Below the pieces are notes generated by a model, which saw only the letters and a program-made list of their open reading frames with translations, had not been told where the DNA came from and ran no database searches. A stretch of 64,000 nucleotides of DNA from Glossina fuscipes (lineage: Eukaryota > Arthropoda > Insecta > Diptera > Glossinidae): the NCBI RefSeq assembly GCF_014805625.2, contig NW_023998415.1:30465453-30529452 (forward strand), given 5' to 3'. Position numbers and translations under genes: made by a program. Numbering within the stretch: position 1 is the first letter of the stretch; each line of letters begins with the position of its first letter. This document shows positions 25,908 to 38,589 of the stretch, in pieces.

Positions 25908-27288
25908 AGAAACTTTGCAGCATTTTTTCGCATACCTTTTTCAAGCTATGCTTCTTGCTTGAAGGATAGAAGGGAGAACAGCTTTTATCCAATAATAATA
26001 ACCAGCTTTCGTTTTGCGACTTGGCGAATTTCCATTGGAAGTAGTAAACACTTAACTGTGCTCCATAGCGCATACCTGATCTTCTTATAGCAGAGGCAAC
26101 CATAGCGTACGCTACGTACGTACCTATAACGAAAAAGGAATTATTGCATTCGATCTGAAAGGTTGAAAAGATATAACATTGTTTACGTGCGTGTATTTAT
26201 AGTTATGTGTATTGATTAATTTTTCCTTTTCTTTGCGTTCTTTTTGTTTTGTTTGTTTTATTTTGCGTTTTGTTTTTTTATTTCTCATTTTTTTTTTTCC
26301 TTATAATATTTAAGAAATGTTTGTTGTTGATTCGCGCTGATGCATGGTGATTTTTTGTGTGTGCGTTGAAAGGAGAGGAACATATGAGAAAAAAAAAAAA
26401 AAAAAAACGCCTACTCGTGTTCCCTGTTCGTTGGTACTTTTTCTTAAAAAGCAAAAATATCGCGATATTCAACGATGAGATAGAGAAGAGATACATGTGT
26501 GCATGCATAGGATGCACACGCACAATAAAATAAATTTCAAATATTATTGTTTGCCCGCGCGCACTCACTCACTCACTCACTCACTTACATACTTATTTAC
26601 TTACTTACTTTATTCATTCAGTTATTAAGGCATACACGCGGAGTCTTAAACAAATTCTTGCATCGATTTATCCAGCAGATGGTGGTTATAAAGCCTCCTG
26701 CAACTTTAATCTCTGTAGGCTTTACTGTTTTTCATTTTGCCGATGAGCTGCTTAAACACATACCTGTTGTTGGGGTGGGAATGGGGAATGAAGTTTGGGC
26801 TCCTTTTGCTTTGGCTTTACTATATACATGACGCTATCGTTGCTAATGCTCTTGATACTGTTGCTGTTGATACTGTTGCTGTTGTTGCTTTTGCTGTTTT
26901 CAACTTCTTCTCCTAAAGAGACTAACCATCTGTTGTTGATTTTTGACTTGATCTTTTTTTTTTTTTGTTTTTTTTTTAATACGCACACCAATGCTGCTTC
27001 TTTTTCTTTTATTTAGTTTTGGTGTGTGTCGTAAAGAAAATGCGTGTGAATCCTTCAAATGCAGGCATGCGTATAATACAAGCATTGCGTTTAAATTCAT
27101 GTAAATGTGTGCGCGATTTTGTTTATTTATGAATTGATTTCATGCCAGTGATCTTTCAAATAATTTTGAAAGATTTACTAACTTATACATACGCACATAC
27201 CGATATGTACCGATATATAGTATTTCGTGAGGCGTAAATACATTCACAGCAAACCGAGAGCATGCATTAAAATATCATGTGCAACAAT

Positions 27289-27321
27289 TTCGCGTTCATT
27301 TCGCGTTCATTTCGCGTTCAA
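27289..27321. repeat. 11-bp tandem triplication
   Basis: Three head-to-tail copies of TTCGCGTTCAT, the last ending in A. It is unusual in that it contains CpG-bearing TTCGCG within AT-rich intron. Confidence 0.95.
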
Positions 27322-29167
27322 TAGGAGACTTTACCTCTTCATTAATAAATTCAACTGATGCACTCTGCAGTGCGGCGATTAAATCCTGTTGCATTTAAAT
27401 GGTGGAAAAAAATAAAAGAAACGGATAAGTGCGTGCGTGATTAAAACTTATGCGGCATTATGTTGAAAGTGCGCACTGTACTCTTTTCTGCATTTTTTTT
27501 TTTTAACTTCTTCAGTCATGTTTTCTTTTCAAAATGATTTATGAATTTTTAATTTTCTAAAATCCAGTCATAGTTCACATAACGGTTATCGTTTTACAGT
27601 AATTTAAACACCAACAATTACAACAACAAAGAATTTTTGCATTTTAATTATCGGGACCCTTACCTGCTTTATGCTCACATTATTTACTTACCCTTTTTGA
27701 TTCTAAACATTTTATCGCCTTTGATCGGAATCAAAGGGAAGATCTTATATCAAAGTGATTCTGTAACCTTACTAATAAACGTGTAGCGTGGTTCAACGAT
27801 TTAGAACTTTCGGATTTGTCTCTATCATCGTAGGCGTAAACGAACTCAGGGTAAAGAATGAACTACGATTACCGTTTGTGAACGAAGAGAATTTATTTTC
27901 AAAGACTATCGAAATTATGAATATGTAAACCAAGTGCAAAGAAAATATCGCAACAAATTAACCTGTTGGTCTTACGATCAGTATCGAGCATATAAACGGC
28001 CTTAGGGACAAATACTTACAGTTCATCAGGTAATATGGAAAAAAAAACAAACGCATTGATGTCGATCGCTTTTCAAGATCTTTTATATGAAAAAGTTACA
28101 TTCCAGTAACGGTACATACGACCAATGAAGACGATTTCGGTCGAGGAAAACAATTCTATGAATAGTGATGATGGAAAAAATTCTTCTAAACCTTTAACTT
28201 GGACGAAAAGATCCCATAGAATACATTGTTGTCGAGATCAGATGCGATTGCCTTGGCTTAAAGACGTAAAGTCTACGTCCAAAACCCCATGACATTGGGT
28301 CAATTAAAATACGCAATCGCACAAGAATTTCAATATTTTACAAATTTTGATTTGTTTAGCTGCTTTTGTTGGATAGAGTGTGAAACCTAGAATTACATCG
28401 AAACGTTACGCATAGTTATGCGTTTTACTCAAATTTCAATTTTTAGGCCCAGGTAATACTAGTGACACTTTTCTTCTCTTTTTTTTTTAATCAACTCTCA
28501 CGTCAAATCGGACGATGGTATATCGAATTTTCAACAAATGATTGGCTATAGTTAAAATTAACCCCATGTTGAAACTAACGAGTTACGGCTAATGAGACTC
28601 TATTGCGTTTCACTGACTGTATAATGGATTGTTGGCAGAGGGAAGCGATTTTAGTTTAGATTCTAAATATTTTCTTCTTATCACTAACCGTTCAAGACGT
28701 AACAGCACGAGCCTTGCACCAAAAATGAACGAATAAATTTAGTGTTTCAGCGCGAAAAGGCGCTGTTTTGAATCGATTCGCTTGTTCGAAAGAGCAAGTT
28801 TAAGAATTTACCTTGTGACTTGGCTTGGTAAACTAGAAAGCAAAATTTTTAGTAAAAACGCATAATTTTCCTAGCATCTACCGATGACCTACTTGAAAGC
28901 AAGATTTGAGTGTCTGTCGCTTCGAGAATTTAAAACAAACGAACGGATAGTGACCGCAATTAAATAAATTCGATGTCTTACGCTTATCGCGTACAGAATA
29001 TATACTGTTGCGATCAAAAAGTAGTAAGACGAAGTTTTCTTCGATTAACGTAACGTGGCACACGATCAGTTCATTTTATCGCAAGAAACAGTTAACAAGG
29101 ACTACTATTTGAGTATTATAGGGCGTTAGGACAAAGCTATTCGCCGAAACTATGAGCTGATACCACC

Positions 29168-29190
29168 GAGAGAGAGAGAGAGAGAGAGAG
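29168..29190. repeat. (GA)n microsatellite
   Basis: Perfect GA run of about 23 bp. Confidence 0.95.
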
Positions 29191-29602
29191 CAACACTTTC
29201 TCACACTGTATGTTATGGCTAAAGAATTTCAATTCTTATCTTGGCGCAAGCGACCTATTCGCTTGCCTTAGTTCTGCCCGCCTTCGGGGTGGCAGGGTTT
29301 CACTCCTTCTTAGATGAATATTTAATGAGAATGTACTGAAAATATTGATATGAAATTTGAAACGAAAAACATCTATGCGAGAGAAGAATTAAAATTTCAT
29401 TAATTCGTTGGTCGATTTGAAAACATATTTTCGAAAAATTTCCCAAATCGAATTTCCTTAAAAGATTACCCACACGACACGACTATGGCTCTTTCATAAT
29501 GATTGTTCGTTCATATCTTTCTATAACAATTCTTATGTTGTAAGTTGTTGTTGTTGTTGTTGTTGTTTTCTTTTTTCCACTAAAATAAAATTCAATTCAA
29601 TT

Positions 29603-29633
<31 letters not shown>

Positions 29634-29979
29634 GTTTATTTTAAATTCCGCGGTCATTTTTAATTATTTCCTTGTAATTTTTTTTTCCTTTCTTTCTTTC
29701 TTTCTTTCGTTCTTTCTTCTTTAAATTGCTTTACGGAATACAACCAACCATTTTTCTCTTTTGTAAATTCTAGCACGTTAATTTTTGTTTAACGTCAACA
29801 CAACAATATCTAAAATATTATTTAATACAAAATAATTTGCATATTTAATGTACAACGGCGCACTTTTTTCATATAATTATTGTTAGTCATTGTGCGTTAG
29901 TAAGCAACACATCAGACTTGAAAGCACACATGTACAAAAGCGCACAAATGTTAGTCAAAAACGAATCCAAACAGATTAA

Positions 29980-30022
29980 GTAAGAAAATTATATTCGGCT
30001 ATAGATGAATCTTTTATACTCA
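29980..30022 (-). repeat. Dispersed repeat family B, terminal fragment
   Basis: AAAATTATATTCGG...GAATCTTTTATAC is the reverse complement of the family B 3' end. Nothing of the body is recognisable beyond it. Confidence 0.5.
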
Positions 30023-30059
30023 CTACATTTTTCTTAGCACAAAATTAAAAAAGAAAGAT

Positions 30060-30900
30060 AAAAAAATCTTCAGTCGGTCAAGGCCGATCATTAAATACTC
30101 TACACCACTTTACTTGATTAATAATACATAGGAAATTATGCATTATGCTTACGTTTTTCCTGAAAGCCCTCATATTGGAGGATACTCGAACGTCAACCTG
30201 GTCTAAAGTTAGAAAGCCTAATTTACCGCTAAACAAGGATTTGCTTCGGTGAGAACCCCTATATTGAGTGGATCCAAATTCTCTGTGGTTGCTTTACAAA
30301 GGCCAAATTTTCATCATAATGTATTGTATGTAAAAGTTAAATCTTTTTGACATACAAAGGTTTTATTTTCCATCAGAACCCTTATATGGGATGGGATCTC
30401 AAAAGTAGATCGACTTGGTTAAAATTTTTGACTTTGCTGGCATTTATGTCGAATTATTATTATGAACAAGTTTGCATCACGATGTATTGAAAATTAGACC
30501 TTTTTATCATATAAAGATTCAATTTTCGTAGGATTAGTTATAGGGAAAAAAGTTCAAAAAATTTCCCTATCCGATCTAAAATTTTCACACCAATTCAAAA
30601 CTCTAAAACGCTATTGCTCAGTGTTTTTTGTGGCGAAACTCAAAAAATTACAGTAAGTTTTCTCACTTTACAATAAGGCATTATATAAGGAGCGATCAAA
30701 AAAGTGGTTCAAGCCAAACCATATCCAATAGCGTTCGTCCTTCGACCAAAACAGGCCAGCGGTTCGAATTTCATCAAAATAGTTGGAAAAAAGCAACCTG
30801 TAGGTAGAACCCTAGAATACGTGGAGAGATATTACGCGGACGGACGGACGGACGGACGGACAAACAAAAAAGCTTAGATCGAATCCAAAAAGGATTTTAA
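30060..30900 (+). repeat. Dispersed repeat family C, long copy
   Basis: Starts with GGTCAAGGCCGATCATTAAA then CTCTACACCAC, and finishes near a (CGGA)n run at 30837-30861. It includes GAATTTCATCAAAATAGTTG, matched in spirit by the copy at 11575. No open frame of note. The GGACGGACGGA end is a common sign of fly interspersed repeats. Confidence 0.5.
30837..30861. repeat. (CGGA)n tetranucleotide repeat
   Basis: About six perfect CGGA units inside the family C copy. Confidence 0.95.
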
Positions 30901-32819
30901 ATCGAATAAAAGATGGACCCATTTTAAACTCTTGTAGGTGTTGCCACAAGTGCTTTAGGTCATAAAAACAGCAAAAGAAAGGATTAACATCGGTTGGTAT
31001 TAGCCATTATTATGGAATCCATAGAAATACACGAGAAAATTTGTCTCGTTGCATCTATTGTTAATTACAAGTACAGAGGAAAAAAATCCGATTTCTTTGC
31101 TTTTGAAAACGCAGATGAGATGTTATTCCTCAACTTATCTTATATGATTTTGCTCATTTTCAATGCTAACCTAGAAGAAGTGGAAGAACTTTAACTTTTT
31201 TTTTTGTGCAAATTTGAAGCCGACTTATCAATTTTTGCAACCTTGATTGTGGTGTTAGCCACAGGTGGGCACTAAGACGCACGAACAGTTGCTTTTTTTC
31301 TCATTTGAGCAGCCTCTCAAAGGAGACCCTATTCATTTAAGCACGGTTTTGGTTGGGAAATTCGATAAGTTAATGAGGCTTGGATTCTATGCATAATGCA
31401 GCGTTTATTCTATAGTTTAGTGCCGCGTAATCAATCGCTCATTCAAAGAGCAGAGGAAAGGTGCTGTCGTTTGCAAAAGAGTAATCACGTCTGTCGCGCC
31501 AAAAGATTGTTAATGAACGCCACGACGAAAGAGCGAGAAAGAATAAGGCCTTGTATATATCCTTATTGAAAGGACGAATATCTCAGTTTCATGCTTCTGT
31601 AAGACAGACTTTTGTAAAAGCCATATTGTCGATTCCTAATTAGCTTATCGCGAGTCAGGTTCTTGATTGAGTAACTCTTTATCTGCATAGGTAGGAAAAT
31701 ACTGCCAGAATAGCATTAGCTAGATAAACTGTTCAATGGCTTGGTGAACGTGGTAGCACACTTCCCATTCGGAAGAATAAGGCTAGCATGCTCGCCTCCT
31801 AAGCAGGGGCAACGATTAATTGCTTTTCGTTAAGGGGCTTGAAGCAAATAATTCAGTCGACACCTTAGCTTTATCAAACGGTGTAGTTACCATCGGGGCC
31901 TAAGCTCTTGATGTTGTTCGCTAGAACTGACAAGAACTGTGAAACCTAATCACTATTCCTGTAGAGTTTTTTTCGCAGTGAAGCTGAACTGGTTGCACCT
32001 ATTTCTCGTTTCTTTTTGCCTTAAATACTTGCGCTCGAGACTTGATTGCATTTTTGGAAAATCAATTAAACCAACCCACAAGACATGCCTACATCGAATC
32101 AATTCAGAATTAGCTCTTCAAGTGTATATATAGTTTATTGTGTCCCTTAACCTGGCTTCGAGTTGTTGCAAACGTCTTATCAAACTGAATATATTCCCAT
32201 TCTTCGATCATCGGAATGAAATTTAAACCCATAATGGCTCGGCGTCAGTGTGGTCAAATAAATTCACACCCACTTTTAAGTTAGTTCTATGAATTATTTA
32301 TAGAATTCTATAACATGTTGAAGCGTTATTCCAAATAAATATTTGTTTTAGTTAGCAAATCAATATTGGCTTAGTTATGTGAAACCGCAATTTGATCCGG
32401 AGAATTTAATAACAGACACATTTAGATGGGTTTATAACCTCAATCTACTCAACAAATACACATTAACATGCAATCTCATATGGAACCCCTCCTGAACCCT
32501 TCCACTGAATCGTTTTCTTTATAAAAAAGTAGTTATTCACTCCCAGCAACTAGAACGATTAACATGAACAAAGAACAACGGATTCGTTTCCGATTCCCAT
32601 GCTGACCTTACATTGCTGCTGATGGAAGGTTTTAATGAGCAAGATCTGGCCGCGAACGAACGCCATATAAAAATATCGGGAAATTCTATAAACTTTTGAA
32701 AACATCTTCCAGGAGCGTATGTACTCTGTATGATGTTAGTACTCGTCACTGAACAACGAAGGTATACTGAGCTTGTCCTTTCGTTTGTAATATCCAAGCC
32801 AGAATTCTTATGAAGCATA

Positions 32820-32935
32820 TATAAACCTAATTCTTTTTTACACGAATTATTTTGTTTTAACACGATTTTTTCATTTAGCCAATAATTTTTTTTACACGAA
32901 TTTTTTGGGAACGCATCTATCGTGTAAAATGAGAA
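32820..32935. mobile_element. Possible pogo/Tigger-like transposon terminus
   Basis: TTTTTACACGAATT occurs twice and a variant TTTTAACACGATTTTTT once, followed within 40 bases by the inverted form TCGTGTAAAATGAGA. Repeated ACACGA motifs in T-rich DNA with an opposing CGTGTAAAA are typical of pogo-superfamily ends. No transposase is recognisable nearby, so the call is tentative. Confidence 0.4.
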
Positions 32936-33869
32936 TTAGTCGCATAGCGATTTAGTCCTATCCGTCAGTCCATTCGCAGGCAGGGAAAAGTCAAATCAAG
33001 GTAAAAAGCTGATATGCGAATATATACTTGATTGATAGCAACGGATCAGGTTTCAACACACAAATCCTATGTCGACAATGGCGCGATTAACTAACACATC
33101 TACAATTAGCAAAATAATTCTCTAGTCTCATGCATTGTTTTAAGGTGAGGGATATAGAAAATGTATTGCGTACACCACGAGGTGAATATAACTTTCTTCC
33201 TTGTGTTGTTCGCTCACAATGTGATTGTAAACACGAACGCAGCGGAAGCATTTCCACAATTTACGCCCAAGTCTTGACGCATTATCACGTTTTCTTCGCA
33301 CGCAGGTCTTCCAAGCCTTGACATTTTTGTTGCAAAATTATAATTTTAAGATAAATGCAACTAAAAGAAAAAACTATTGGAAATTAAAAGACGCACATGC
33401 GACAATCGTATGGACAGAAGCGTTTCGAAACGACGACGCGTTATGTCCAGAAAGAATGCCATAAAAGGCACCGTGTGGTAGGTCTACGTAATTTGATTAC
33501 GATTTTTATTTTGGTCGTTCAATCACTATTGATGTCCATCAAATCAAGGTCTTGGCTAAGTCCACTCATCCTCATAAACATTAATTTTTATATAGTTTTC
33601 GAAACGTATCCACGCATACGTGGTGTTGATGATCCTTAAAAGAATTGACGCATAATGAAAGTCAAGGCTTACTGCCACTGCCGAACATTTTGAAATGATT
33701 ACCTAAACCTTATAAAAAAAAAATAACTGATATTAAAGGGAGACCTAAGATGAATGAAAAGAAGAAAATGAATTTAAATAAAATATCAATCGATACTCAC
33801 CAGCAGTAAGTAAAGGGAATAATTATTTACTTAACAAAATCACTCCGATACATCTCTAACACTTTGATA

Positions 33870-34085
33870 AATTTTTCTGCAGAACAGAACAGAGTTTATC
33901 ATCCTGATGTAGACCTTTTTCCCTGGAACGTTTTATCCAGATTTGCAAATAGGTGATGATCGCATTGGGGTCTAGTTTTAGAGAATGAGGGGAATGAATG
34001 CCGCAGCAACTCAAAATTGTGGCCACCGACATCTGAGACGGTGCGTGCTTAAAAGAAAAGGATTTTCTCACGCCCAAATTTTTAT
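33870..34085 (-). mobile_element. Decayed mariner-like transposase fragment
   Basis: Read on the minus strand, two frames together give the C-terminal half signature of a Tc1/mariner transposase: a decayed PHPPYSPDLAP-type stretch (seen as HSPHSLKLDPN) and, in another frame, DHHLFANLDKTFQGKR, which matches the family's DYHLF...L...GKRF block. There is at least one frameshift, and an in-frame stop soon after. It is a dead relic. The 5' and 3' inverted repeats were not found. Confidence 0.7.
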
Positions 34086-35759
34086 GTAAAGTAATCAAGT
34101 GTTGTTCTCTCTACCTTTTCTTCCTTTTCTACCTTTTGATATCCTTATGATGTCACACTATTTTTCAATTTTTTTTTTTTTTTTTCTACTTTGGTATGAA
34201 ATGTTGACAACACCTGTTTTCGGCTTGGCACTATCTAAAATGAATTGTGACATTGACATTCCCGGGAATTATTGATCAATACATTATAGGATTATTTTAA
34301 CATTTTCTTCGTTTTATTCAGCGAATGATCATTCAACTCAAACACATGTTATGAAAAACACACATATGGTGAAGCAAGTGTGCGTGAAAATGTATCTAAT
34401 TTTATAGAAAGCGAAATTTCGTAAATTGTTGAGAGAAAGATTTGTAATGCATCACCTGCTGCTGTCATCGGATGTAGATTGACAATGAAAAGATTAACAA
34501 CCATTCCCGAAGAAGCCATCATGTAAAAGGATTAACACACATATCATAACAAAATCTATTATTGGTGATCGCTTTACAAAGATTTTATAAGCAAAGGATT
34601 TCTCTAAGGTAAACGGTAATCGAAACATGACATGCAATGGAAACAGCAATGAGAGTAATCGATTAGGTAAATATCGGCACTACCAAAACAATGTTCGCGG
34701 ATTGGAAGAGGATACTCATACTCAAGAGAATTTCGAGCAAGAGCAAGCGAGTACTTGATCGATAAACGTAGATAGATCACTTACCTATTTAACACATACT
34801 CACTAGGCTGAGGCCACCTCGCTAGATTTTTCTCTTTCGTAGGGCACATCCCCTGGGTGATTTGCCAATATGCAAAAAAAAATATGTAAGTCAAGTATGT
34901 GATACCAAATGTAATTTGATTCCGTTTCTTCAACCATTGACTAAAGTAAAATTCTATTGAAAAAGTTGATTGGGAAAATGTCAAGGATATTTGATACACA
35001 TATACAAGTTAAGCAAGATAAAAGATAAATGACTTCTCTGGAAATAAGAAAGAGAGCAACACACATTCATTTCGATTTGTTGAATATGAATGAACGAAGT
35101 CGTCAAGAAAAGCAATAAGATGCAGTTTATGAAGCAGAAGAGTGATCCTATTAAGAGCTGGCAGCGCAGCTTTTCATATTAAAACACCTCTCTTTTTACC
35201 GCTTTATCTGAATCGTTAGAAGGAACTTAGCAACATTCTTAAATTTGTAAATTTCTGTTGTTGATTACAAAAAATGCTATCCAGTAAGGCTATCACACAC
35301 ATTAGTCGTCCTTCATCCGATTTATATTTATATTATAAGCATTGGCTCACTCCATTTATTCATAGCGTGTCATGCAATGAGACTTTTTATAATTCCACTT
35401 AATTACCATCAGTTTCGTTCCGAGCGACAAAACCTTAAACTATATAACAAATGAACTAAGGGCAGATGGTTGGTAGAGTAGCGAATCTCGTATTGAAAGA
35501 GAGATATAGTCAGGCATTGGTAAATTGGTAAAGATTTGTTTACACTCGCACCACCCCTCACCCCTCAGTTCACCATTTGTGCATATATTCTACGAGTCGG
35601 AATTAAAAAATCGCATATATTCTCAGCATTCGATGTACATAACATACATGCGCACGTCAAACTCGTTTGTTACGAATTATTCTCAACATTCCTTACGACC
35701 TTCATTACAGAATTAAAAAAAAATTTCATTATAGATAGATAGATTGATTAAGGAATTTA

Positions 35760-36360
35760 CGGAGGTTAAGGGACTTTGCAACGGCAAAGGATTTACGGAT
35801 CGAACAGATTAGCAACTGATGAATCAACTGTTTCTAGACGTTTACATGCGATGGAAAATATCCAAAACAAGCAGGAAATGGCCATCAAACGATTTGACTG
35901 AAAATGTCATTCGGAATCGTTTCAACAGCTCGGAAGCGTTTGTTTGCCCAGTAAAAAAAGACAAGTTTTCCGTGGCCTATTGGGGCTGGCAATGAAAAGT
36001 GAATGTATTCCGACAATCCTTAGCGCAAAAAGTCATACGTTAGTCCAGGGGAGCCTTTCACATCGACACGGATGGCCATAAGGTTTTGCTATGCATATGG
36101 TCGGATCAGCACAAGATGTCGCATATTACGAGCTGCTAAAGCCGAATGAAAGTACTACTGCAGAGGTTTTCCGTGAAGTTTGGCCGCACCCAGCGTGCTT
36201 CTAATTACCACTTGCTGGCGCGCGGTTTCGATATGCTTAAGAAATGCGAAAATGAGTCTATGATATGATCGCTGCCAAATCAATATCGCTCTTTCGACAT
36301 GGTATCGCAATTTTGCCCGAAAGATGGGAAAAATTTGTTCCAATTTTTCTCAATAAATGC
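35760..36360 (+). mobile_element. Decayed mariner transposase relic
   Basis: Fragments in the expected order are readable: DESTVSRRLHAM (second DNA-binding helix-turn-helix), KCHSE/ENVIRNRF, a segment whose reading gives GNEK where active mariners have the first catalytic Asp in GDEKW, then VSPGEP, KVLLCIW, YYELLKPNE, TTAEVF and near the end LPERWEKF. The first catalytic Asp codon is now Asn and the next Trp codon is a stop. There are several frameshifts, and the part carrying the second and third acidic residues is deleted between TTAEVFREVW and WPHP. Terminal inverted repeats are not obvious. It is inactive and lies in Tgi intron 1 in the same orientation as the gene. Confidence 0.88.
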
Positions 36361-36689
36361 TTTTTTCAAGTGAAAAAATGATCGGAATATATGCAAGAAC
36401 TTACTTAAATATATATAATATTCGTAATACTAATACGCCCCGTTGGTTCACAATTTCCCGAGTGTGCGGACTTGAAATTGCGCTCAAATTTTCACTCGTT
36501 CGTTAATCATTACTTCACGGGGAGTCAAACAGTACTTAAGGCCCGCACGGACATTAACACCCACTGATAGTAAGCGCTTTTTGTATTTTTTTTTTTTTTT
36601 TTTTTTTGCTATCAAACGCAACGAACAATGTCGTCCCTATTACAATGAATAGAATCGTGAGAACCAATGCTCTGAACGGGCACACTTCC

Positions 36690-36990
36690 CTTTATACCCG
36701 ACATCACTTGTGATGCAAGGCTATATTAAGTTTGTGCGGTTGTATGCAAAGCCAAAAAGAATTTTTTTAATATCATTTCTTATTATAGCGATCGATTCAA
36801 AAACATTTTTCGATCGATCTAAGCTTGTTGTCTACCGTTCTGTCTGTCCGTCTGTCCGTTTGTCTTGCTTTCTGTCTGCAAGCTGCAATTTTTGGAATAT
36901 TTTAATGAAATTTCCTACACCGATATATTCTAGCCCAAGGACGAACGCCATTAATGATGATTCGGATCGAATAACTTATTTTGAAAAATC
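36690..36990 (+). repeat. Dispersed repeat family A, copy 1
   Basis: Aligns by eye to 38590-38890 in the same orientation. Shared ordered motifs: TATATTAAGTTTGTG, TGTATG.AA, CCAAAAAGAA/CCAAAAGAAG, TCTAAGCTTG, GTCTGTCCGTCTGTC-type block, GCAAGCTGCAA/CAGGTCGCAA, AGGA.GAACGC and GA.TCGGATCG. Non-coding. Confidence 0.75.
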
Positions 36991-38347
36991 GATGTTTGGA
37001 TAATTTTAGGGTGGTGTAGGGCATTTAACGCTGCTCCCTCACCCACTATAGTGATTTTATGTGCTTTGCATTAGTTCTAAGGTTAAAGCTCTGACCTTCT
37101 TGCAAGCCGATGGTTAGTTTAAATTTGTTTTAAACTTTTATAAATATGATAAAATATATCAGTATGTATGTGGAGTCAAGGTTAGTGCATTACTAGCTAA
37201 TGCGAATAACAAATTACTGTGAAACTTTCCGATTTCCTTTATTTTTCTTTGGGAATTCAACCCAAGCATAAATTGTAGGGGTGTCCATTAAAGCAATATT
37301 GCTTAATGCGCGCAATTTACCTATGTCGTACTTAAACTAGCTCTTAACCTTAAAATGTCACGATGAGTCGAAAATGAATTGTTGTTAACTATTATCGGTT
37401 GCCAAGCTTATGCACGTTTGCGATGGCTTAGGGGTTCAATCGCAAATTTAGTCCTGTACCGGTTGTGGGTGTGGCTCTATACTAGTTGTGTACATGCTAT
37501 TTTTTTTTACTTATACTAAATATTAATATTAATTAATTTAAAATTTACTTTAAGAGTCAATTGAACTCGACTGTCAAAATTTTTAGTTGAGTTTCTTATA
37601 TAAGTGGAATAAATAAATAAATAAATAAATAAATGAATAAGCTTTAAGGTCGTTCGGTGCCAATGCAATCGTCTTATTTTCTTTCCCGTACCCATGCATA
37701 ATAAAATTTCACGAAATCACCATATCAAGCATCGCAAAATTATCAAGCGTGTATTTACCTAAGCAATAATAAACAACTGGAGTTTTATTTTTTGACGCTT
37801 CTGTTTCTACTAACACATTTTATATTTTATTTCAATTTATATTTTATTTCAATCTCGTAGATCGGAGGTGTTGTCATGTTGACCGTAAAACTACAATTAT
37901 TTATCTATTTATTAATTTATTTTTTTTTGTTTTTTCGGAAAAGTAAAATATTTTTATATGGCAACTCTGCTCTTAACCAATATCAAAAACCATGAGAAAA
38001 ACTAAAATGACTTCAACAACAAACTTGTTTTTTCCAAAGACGCAAACATGCACATGCTAGCACATGTATATATATGTATATATATATAATGCGTGGCAGG
38101 AGAGTAAAAAAGCGCTAAAAAACAAATTAATAAAGTTTTTATAAGGGATTCATTATCAGTTAGCAAAAAGAGTAATTTCCGATCGCTGTTATCATTAACG
38201 ATGTCTCGCAGTGCAAGTCAATTTTTCTCAACAAAAGTATTCTGAATTTCTCACTGTAAGTAAAGTGTCTTTTATGGAAACTTGCCTCTGGAACAAATCT
38301 ATCCTACATTTTTTGGGATAGAAAGAAAGCCCGATTAATATATGATT
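36991..38347 (+). other. Tgi intron 1 between repeat copies
   Basis: AT-rich DNA with (AAAT)n at 37609-37634 and a TA microsatellite at about 38066-38090. A GGGGTTCAATCGC sequence at about 37431-37443 resembles a polymerase III B box, but no matching A box was found. Confidence 0.6.
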
Positions 38348-38425
38348 ACCGGAGCGGCCGAGTGCGCAGAGGATTTCGACTGGCAATGCAAGGGTCGTGC
38401 TTCTAGTGCTTCAAGATTTCAATCT
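38348..38425 (+). mobile_element. tRNA-like / SINE-like sequence, copy 1
   Basis: The stretch GGCCGAGTG...TTTCGACTGGCAATGCAAGG...GCTTCAAGATTTC corresponds, on the opposite strand, to the sequence at 40005-40086: CGACT.GCAA..CAA.GGTC.TG is shared. Its A and B boxes are degraded. A tRNA-derived SINE or tRNA pseudogene is the best explanation. Confidence 0.55.
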
Positions 38426-38589
38426 TCAAATTTATTTTCCTGAATGAGTTATTAATAATAGAAGACCATTACTCAAGGCTTTCCGATTATTTCGATGGGA
38501 AAAATTGTGGCGAGAGAGAACATAATTTTACAAATTATCTCGTCCAAGATTTTGATCTTTTTTCCAACTTTCGAAAATTTTTACATGCA

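Larger units (their letters stand above)
24756..29970 (+). other. Tgi intron 1, fourth part
   Basis: No supportable gene. Contains AAGTA-type repeat near 24782-24810, three TA microsatellites (25329-25364, 25508-25538, 25869-25898), TCAC/TTAC repeat at 26565-26610, an 11-bp tandem triplication at 27289-27321, (AG)n at 29168-29190, (TTG)n at 29544-29568 and a TTTC repeat at about 29690-29708. Confidence 0.7.
30901..35759 (+). other. Tgi intron 1, fifth part
   Basis: Intronic DNA without a supportable host gene. A pogo/Tigger-like terminus at about 32820-32935 and a minus-strand mariner transposase remnant at 33870-34085 are listed separately. An AT-rich 108-codon frame on the minus strand at 32537-32863 has no recognisable motif. 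Confidence 0.65.

Noticed and set aside
31760..31800. CTCCTAA anticodon-loop-like sequence resembling tRNA-Arg(CCT)
   Set aside because: The stem has a mismatch and no B box or acceptor stem follows.
32537..32863. 108-codon minus-strand ORF
   Set aside because: No domain, no splice support and no clear coding bias; likely chance frame or unrecognised transposon remnant.
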